Virus record (IMG/VR): IMGVR_UViG_3300042567_000192
Coordinates: 1-22,500 of that record
Source of the DNA: a virus
Direction: 5' to 3' (one strand)
DNA length: 22,500 bases
The position numbers and the translations under genes are program-made. Below are positions 17,870-22,500 of this stretch, piece by piece (the first letter of the stretch is position 1; each line of letters opens with the position of its first letter). Under the pieces are notes generated by a model. That model worked only from the letters and a program-made list of their open reading frames with translations, made no database searches and was not told the DNA's origin.

Positions 17870-19115
17870 TTTCTCTCTCTTGCCCTGGCAACAAGAAGTC
17901 TTCAAAGATTCCACGAGATTCAAGGTTGTGGCTGCTGGGCGTAGGTGCGGTAAGTCACGTATGGCGGCAGTTACCCTACTCATTGAAGGACTAAAGTGTC
18001 CACAAGGCTCTGCGGTTCTTTATGTTAGTCCCACTATGGGACAATCAAGACAGATTATTTGGGACTTACTGCTAGACCTTGGCAGAGAGGTTATTCAGTC
18101 ATCCCATGTAAACAACCTAGACATTACCCTGATAAACGGGGCTAGGATATACGTTCGTGGTGCGGATAGACCTGATACCCTTCGTGGCGTTAGCTTGACC
18201 TATGCCGTACTAGATGAGGTTGCTGACATTAAACCCGAAGCATGGGAACAGGTCATTCGTGCCAGTTTGTCTGATAAACGGGGGAGAGCACTCTTTATCG
18301 GCACTCCTAAGGGACGCAACTGGTTCTACGATACCTTCAAACTAGGTGAGTCAGAGGATGACCCTGATTGGAAGAGTTGGCACTTCACCACTGCTGATAA
18401 CCCCTTGATTGACCAAGCAGAGATAGATTCCGCTAAAAAGACCCTGAGTTCTTTCGCTTTTAAGCAAGAGTTTATGGCTTCGTTTACCAATGCGGGTTCT
18501 GATATCTTCAAGGAAGAGTGGATCAAATACGGGGTTAGTCCTGAACATGGAAGCTATTACATCGCTGTTGACCTTGCGGGATTTGAGGAAGTTGCCAAAC
18601 AAGCAGCCAATGCTAAGAAACGTCTGGACGAGTCTGCTATCTCAATCGTGAAGGTGACAGACGATGGGAAGTGGTTTGTTGAGAAGATTGAACACGGGAG
18701 ATGGGACATCCGAGAAACCGCCTCCAAGATACTGATAGCTATTCGGGACTACCGCCCTTTATCCGTGGGGATAGAGAGGGGGGCACTAAAGAACGCTGTT
18801 TTGCCGTATCTTAGTGACTTAATGCGTAAGAATAATACCTATGCTCACATTATAGATTTGACCCACGGGAATAGAAAAAAAGCAGACAGAATCATCTGGG
18901 CTTTACAAGGTAGGTTCGAGCATGGCAGAATTGTGTTAAATTCGGAAGAAGATTGGGATGAGTTTGTAGACCAGTTAATCCTGTTCCCTGCTCAAGGAGT
19001 CCATGATGACTTGCCTGACTCCCTCAGTTACATTGACCAACTGGCTGTTACATCTTACATGGAAGAAGATGACAGTGAGGATTGGCAACCTGTAGATATT
19101 ATTAGTGGGGTATAA
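17856..19115 (+). CDS. terL: Terminase large subunit (419 aa)
   Basis: The start is ATG 17856, seven nt after GGAG at 17845-17848; a TTG one codon earlier is possible but weaker. The ATPase domain shows Walker A (VVAAGRRCGKS, about 24-34), Walker B with catalytic Glu (TYAVLDEVAD, D120 and E121) and the coupling motif FIGTPKG (147-153). The C-terminal RNase H-like nuclease shows AVDLAG (D239), GIERGA (E307) and HDDLPDSL (D384 or D385). It drives DNA into the prohead and cuts it to genome length. All core motifs are intact and length is typical for a compact phage terminase. The portal gene starts 2 nt after its stop. Confidence 0.95.
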   Translation: MADLNFSLLPWQQEVFKDSTRFKVVAAGRRCGKSRMAAVTLLIEGLKCPQGSAVLYVSPTMGQSRQIIWDLLLDLGREVIQSSHVNNLDITLINGARIYVRGADRPDTLRGVSLTYAVLDEVADIKPEAWEQVIRASLSDKRGRALFIGTPKGRNWFYDTFKLGESEDDPDWKSWHFTTADNPLIDQAEIDSAKKTLSSFAFKQEFMASFTNAGSDIFKEEWIKYGVSPEHGSYYIAVDLAGFEEVAKQAANAKKRLDESAISIVKVTDDGKWFVEKIEHGRWDIRETASKILIAIRDYRPLSVGIERGALKNAVLPYLSDLMRKNNTYAHIIDLTHGNRKKADRIIWALQGRFEHGRIVLNSEEDWDEFVDQLILFPAQGVHDDLPDSLSYIDQLAVTSYMEEDDSEDWQPVDIISGV

Positions 19116-19117
19116 GA

Positions 19118-21091
19118 ATGGAATTCCAAGAACCTAGCGACTCAGACAAAGAGATAGTTAACTTTGTTGTCAACCATTGTGACAGGTGGAGGGATTGGAG
19201 AGATGTCAATTGTCTTGATGATTGGCTAGAGTATGAGCGCATCTTCAATGGTGAATGGGATGCCCAAGATAAAACTCGTGAGTCCGAGCGTTCAAGAATC
19301 GTTACCCCCGCTACCCAACAAGCCGTAGAGACACGCCATGCCGAGATCATGGAAGCCATCTTTGGTCAGGGTGAGTTCTTTGACATTCAAGACGATATTC
19401 GTGATGTCAATGGTAGCCCCCTAGATGTCGCTGCCATCAAAGCACAACTGATGGAAGACTTCAAAGTAGACAAGATTCGCAAGTCTATTGACCAGATTGA
19501 GCTGTTGGCAGAAATCTATGGTACTGGCATCGGTGAGATTGTTGTCAAAACAGAGAAAGTCTTTGTTCCCGCTACTCAAGCAATACCTGGTCAAATGGGA
19601 CAAGCCGCTATCGGTGTAGTAGAACAAGACCGAATCGCAGTCAAGATTGTTCCTGTTAACCCCCGTAACTTCCTGTTTGACCCCAATGGAACATCTATTG
19701 ATGACTGTATGGGTGTGGCTATTGAGAAGTATGTCTCCATCCACAAGGTCGTTAAAGGTCAAGAAGAAGGCATCTACCGCAAGGTAAAAGTCGGCACTGA
19801 CTCGATGGATACAGACTTAGAACCTACACAAGAAGTCTCTCAGTACGAAGACGATAAAGTTAAACTTTTGACTTACTATGGACTCGTTCCCCGTGAGTAC
19901 TTAGAACAGTTGGAAAACGAAGAAGATGGAGAAGTAGAAGACTTATTCCCCGAAGACTCTATTCAGGATGAGTATTCCGATATGGTTGAGGCTATTGTCG
20001 TTATCGCTAATGATGGGACTCTTCTGAAGGCAGAAAAGAACCCATACATGATGAAAGATCGCCCAATCCTTGCTTATCAGGACGATACAGTTCCTAATCG
20101 TTTGTTGGGTCGTGGTACTGTTGAGAAGGCTTACAACTCACAAAAAGCCATAGATGCCCAAGTGCGTAGCCATTTAGATTCACTAGCTCTTACAACTAGC
20201 CCAATGATGGCTATGGATGCTACCCGTCTCCCAAGGGGTGCTAAGTTTGAAGTCAAACCAGGCAAGGCAATCCTGACAAACGGCAATCCCAATGAGATTC
20301 TGTTCCCGTTCAAGTTTGGCAATACGGATGGTTCTAACCTGACAACTGCCAAAGAGTTTGAGCGTATGCTTTTGATGGCAACAGGCACTTTAGACTCACA
20401 GGGAATGGTTACTGCTGTCTCCAGAGATGCAGGTCAGGGCGGTATTTCGATGGCTACTGCCTCGATTATCAAGAAATACAAGCGTACATTGGTGAACTTC
20501 CAAGAGGATTTTATGATCCCCTTTATCACCAAAGCCGCTTACCGCTATATGCAGTTCGATCCAGAGCGTTACCCTACTGTGGACATGAAGTTCATTCCTA
20601 CGGCAGCACTCGGTATCATTGCTAGAGAGCATGAGCAACAACAGTTCATTGCCCTTTTACAGACTCTTGGCCCTAATACACCTGTTTTGCCTATCATTTT
20701 GAAGGGCATCATGGCTAATTCTTCTCTGTCAAACAGATTTGAGTTGATTGAGATGCTAGACAAGATGGCTACTGCTGATCCACAGGCTCAACAAGCGGCT
20801 CAGATGCAACAACAATTGGCTATGCAACTGGCTCAAGCACAGATTGCTGTCCAAACTACGCAAGCAGAGCAGAACAAGGCTGAAGCGCAAAAGTTATTGA
20901 CTGAAGCGCAATTGATGCCTATTGAGTTGCAAGCAAAGAGCATGGCGGCTAATACCAAGAACCTCCCAACTGACGATGCTTTGGCTTCACGAGAGTTTGA
21001 TAAGCGTGTCAAAGTTGCTGAATTGATGCTAAAAGAAGCAGATATTCAGAACAAGGCTAAGATTGTTGAAAAGCAGATGACTAGACAATGA
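19118..21091 (+). CDS. Portal protein (657 aa)
   Basis: The ATG 19118 follows the terminase stop with a GGGG stretch upstream. Size and order (after the large terminase, before scaffold and capsid) fit a P22/T7-type portal, the dodecameric ring at one capsid vertex through which DNA enters and leaves. The N-terminal part (residues 1-70) is charged with many Trp and Asp. Middle motifs typical of such portals include VPVNPRNFLFDP, LLTYYGLVP, QDDTVPNRLLGRGTVEKAYN and MLLMATGTLDSQGM. Residues about 550-657 are a long Gln/Ala-rich coiled coil (ATADPQAQQAAQMQQQLAMQ), like the barrel of podovirus portals. The stop overlaps the next gene by 4 nt. Confidence 0.92.
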   Translation: MEFQEPSDSDKEIVNFVVNHCDRWRDWRDVNCLDDWLEYERIFNGEWDAQDKTRESERSRIVTPATQQAVETRHAEIMEAIFGQGEFFDIQDDIRDVNGSPLDVAAIKAQLMEDFKVDKIRKSIDQIELLAEIYGTGIGEIVVKTEKVFVPATQAIPGQMGQAAIGVVEQDRIAVKIVPVNPRNFLFDPNGTSIDDCMGVAIEKYVSIHKVVKGQEEGIYRKVKVGTDSMDTDLEPTQEVSQYEDDKVKLLTYYGLVPREYLEQLENEEDGEVEDLFPEDSIQDEYSDMVEAIVVIANDGTLLKAEKNPYMMKDRPILAYQDDTVPNRLLGRGTVEKAYNSQKAIDAQVRSHLDSLALTTSPMMAMDATRLPRGAKFEVKPGKAILTNGNPNEILFPFKFGNTDGSNLTTAKEFERMLLMATGTLDSQGMVTAVSRDAGQGGISMATASIIKKYKRTLVNFQEDFMIPFITKAAYRYMQFDPERYPTVDMKFIPTAALGIIAREHEQQQFIALLQTLGPNTPVLPIILKGIMANSSLSNRFELIEMLDKMATADPQAQQAAQMQQQLAMQLAQAQIAVQTTQAEQNKAEAQKLLTEAQLMPIELQAKSMAANTKNLPTDDALASREFDKRVKVAELMLKEADIQNKAKIVEKQMTRQ

Positions 21092-21327
21092 ATCCAGAAC
21101 TAGAACGCTACTATTCTGAGAGATTTTCCATGATGTCCACTCAAGGGTGGATAGATTTAATGGAAGATGTTGACAAAATGATAGAGCCTTTGAATAATAT
21201 TGCAACAATTGCAGACGAAAAAAGTCTACAATTCAGAAAAGGCGAGTATTCAATACTAATTTGGCTGAAAAACTTGAAACAAGTCAGCGAAAGAGCATTT
21301 GAGGACTTAAATGAGAAGAATGTATGA
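21088..21327 (+). CDS. Small conserved-looking helical protein after portal (79 aa)
   Basis: It overlaps the portal stop (ATGA). The product is helical: MNPELERYYSERFSMMSTQG, WIDLMEDVDKMIEPLNNIAT, FRKGEYSILIWLKNLKQVSE. The GW.DL..D...M..., FRKGE.S.L.WL motif looks like one found in phages between portal and scaffold genes. Possible head-assembly helper; function is unknown. The next gene starts 17 nt before its end. Confidence 0.75.
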   Translation: MNPELERYYSERFSMMSTQGWIDLMEDVDKMIEPLNNIATIADEKSLQFRKGEYSILIWLKNLKQVSERAFEDLNEKNV

Positions 21328-21538
21328 ATTTGCCTGTATAAACGGGCATAAGACAGAGAGATTTGTTGATTATGAGACAACAAGTCTTGTGTGTGATTGT
21401 GGTGAGGAAACTCATCGCATTTTATCTGCACCAGCTTTTAAGCTAGAAGGGTGGTCTGGAGCGTTTCCATCAGCGCATGGAAGGTTCGAGAAAAGTCACT
21501 TAGATAGATTAAAAGCCGAGCAGAAACTCAACTCATAA
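21311..21538 (+). CDS. FmdB-like zinc-ribbon protein (75 aa)
   Basis: The ATG 21311 has GAGG seven nt upstream and overlaps the previous gene by 17 nt; an ATG three codons later is the alternative. Residues 1-40 form a zinc ribbon of the FmdB regulator type: MYEFACINGHKTERF, then SLVCDCGEETHRILSAPAF (C9, H13, C28, C30). The C-terminus is basic and helical. Small FmdB-like proteins are frequent in phage head modules and their function there is not established. Confidence 0.8.
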   Translation: MRRMYEFACINGHKTERFVDYETTSLVCDCGEETHRILSAPAFKLEGWSGAFPSAHGRFEKSHLDRLKAEQKLNS

Positions 21539-21595
21539 GCAATTATGCCGAGTTGAATCTCCTACAACCGAACAACGGCAGGAAAAGGAAAAAGT

Positions 21596-22336
21596 ATGTT
21601 GATTGATGATGACAAAGAAGAGTTGGGTGAGTTAGAGATTGAGCAACAGAAGATCGAGCAAAAGCCTGAACTTCCTGAGAAATACAGGGATAAAAGTTTA
21701 GACGACATTGTGAGGATGCACCAAGAGGCTGAAAAGCTAATTGGAAAGCAAGCACAGGAAGTAGGCGAGGTCAGAAAGTTAGCCGATGAACTTATCAAAC
21801 AGAACCTTGGTTCACGACAACAAACTAGACAGGAAGAGCCTGAAGTAGATTTCTTTGAGAATCCACAGAAGGCAGTTCAAAGGACTGTTGATAATCACCC
21901 TGACATCCTAGCGGCACGTCAAGTAACGCTAGAAATGAAAAGGGCGCAAATTCAGCAAAGGTTAGCGCAAGAACATCCCGACTTTGGCGAAATTGCTAAA
22001 GATCAGGACTTTGCAAATTGGGTGAAGTCTAGCCCTGTTCGCATCAAGATTTTTGAGCAAGCCGATTCTGGATATGATTTCGACTCAGCCAATGAATTGC
22101 TATCTACCTATAAACAGTTACGTTCTGTTAAACAGAAGCAAACGAGTGATGATGGCGAGGTAACTCGCAAGCAGAACTTAAAGGCAGTAGGTGTTGATAT
22201 AGGTGGCTCTGGTGAATCATCAAAGAAGGTATACAGAAGGGCTGACCTTATTCGGCTCAAAATGCAAGACCCAAATAGATATGACGCTTTAAGTGATGAA
22301 ATCATGCAAGCCTATCAAGAGGGTCGGGTTCGTTAA
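21596..22336 (+). CDS. Putative scaffolding protein (246 aa)
   Basis: The ATG 21596 follows AAGGA six nt upstream. The chain is very charged and helical with no globular motif: LGELEIEQQKIEQKPELPEK, YRDKSLDDIVRMHQEAEKLI, QAQEVGEVRKLADELIKQ. It sits directly before the capsid gene, the usual place for an internal scaffold that guides capsid subunits and leaves before or during packaging. Size and composition match T7/P22-type scaffolds, and the basic C-terminus (SKKVYRRADLIRLKMQDPNR) could bind the capsid. Identification rests on position and composition. Confidence 0.82.
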   Translation: MLIDDDKEELGELEIEQQKIEQKPELPEKYRDKSLDDIVRMHQEAEKLIGKQAQEVGEVRKLADELIKQNLGSRQQTRQEEPEVDFFENPQKAVQRTVDNHPDILAARQVTLEMKRAQIQQRLAQEHPDFGEIAKDQDFANWVKSSPVRIKIFEQADSGYDFDSANELLSTYKQLRSVKQKQTSDDGEVTRKQNLKAVGVDIGGSGESSKKVYRRADLIRLKMQDPNRYDALSDEIMQAYQEGRVR

Positions 22337-22354
22337 ACTTTAGGAGATTTAATC

Positions 22355-22500
22355 ATGGCATATCCAACACCAGCGGTAACAGTAACCACCGCAGAAAAGT
22401 TCATTCCAGAAATCTGGTCTGACGAAATCGTAGCCGCTTACAAGAAAAACCTTGTTTTGGCTAACATCGTAATGAAGATGAACTTCAAGGGCAAGAAAGG
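22355..22500 (+). CDS. Major capsid protein, N-terminus (partial)
   Basis: The ATG 22355 follows AGGAG seven nt upstream and the frame stays open to the window end (48 complete codons). The N-terminus (MAYPTPAVTVTTAEKFIPEI, then WSDEIVAAYKKNLVLANIVM, then KMNFKGKK) carries FIPEIWSDEI..AYKKNLVLAN, the start that I associate with HK97-fold major capsid proteins of podovirus-type phages. It lies immediately after the scaffold-like gene. The rest of the gene is outside the window. Confidence 0.85.
   Translation, partial: MAYPTPAVTVTTAEKFIPEIWSDEIVAAYKKNLVLANIVMKMNFKGKK

Noticed and set aside
1-22500. CRISPR arrays, tRNA genes and insertion sequences
   Set aside because: No regularly spaced direct repeats, cloverleaf-like sequence or transposase frame with terminal repeats was seen. 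The only mobile elements are the two homing-type endonucleases.

Overview
The window is a contiguous stretch of a tailed bacteriophage (Caudoviricetes) genome. The evidence is a dense gene array with many 1-20 nt overlaps and a complete head-packaging block: putative small terminase, large terminase, a 657-aa portal, a scaffold-like protein and the first 48 codons of a major capsid protein. A lysis cassette (holin candidate, Rz with nested Rz1, GH19 endolysin), an annealing-protein recombination operon and three large glycine/alanine-rich proteins of the internal-virion type complete the picture. I see no tail-fibre, integrase, C1-type repressor, polymerase or tRNA gene. The proteins resemble phages of aquatic Proteobacteria, perhaps Burkholderiales. 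That host guess is inference from protein style only.

Layout. 1-4726 (+): three proteins probably carried in the virion and ejected with DNA; the first is cut by the window edge. 4726-6925 (+): a tightly coupled chain of very small membrane, lipoprotein and coiled-coil proteins, then a two-TM holin candidate and the Rz/Rz1 spanin pair. 6906-7394 (-): an AP2/HNH homing-type endonuclease inserted antisense between the spanins and the GH19 endolysin (7483-8076, +). 10627-8073 (-): an early operon with two small conserved proteins, a Sak3-like (DUF1071) annealing protein, a second AP2/HNH endonuclease, a small protein with an SSB-like acidic tail, a winged-helix-like protein and two small proteins. 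10628-10750 is the divergent control region.

10751-14665 (+): the opposite early operon. It holds a winged-helix-type protein, a DUF1376 replication-type protein behind a structured leader, a Mom-like DNA-modification protein, RusA, a Ref-like HNH nuclease and several small conserved proteins, almost all joined by ATGA or TAATG overlaps. 14823-16607 (-): a separate accessory cassette of six small genes with its own sigma70-type promoter and two terminators. It includes a GP88-like protein with seven cysteines that look like iron-sulphur ligands. 16793-22500 (+): packaging and head genes. They are preceded by an unusual 300-bp non-coding segment with a long inverted repeat built from two operator-like dyads, AGGGT/ACCCT tandem repeats and a G-rich tract.

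Working together: the minus early operon and RusA/Ref supply recombination, DUF1376 probably helps replication initiation, and Mom would modify adenines to evade host restriction. The packaging and head block then builds procapsids, and holin, endolysin and spanins release progeny. The points most worth following are the Mom homologue, the GP88-containing accessory cassette, the structured leader of the DUF1376 gene and the repeat-rich region upstream of the terminase genes.
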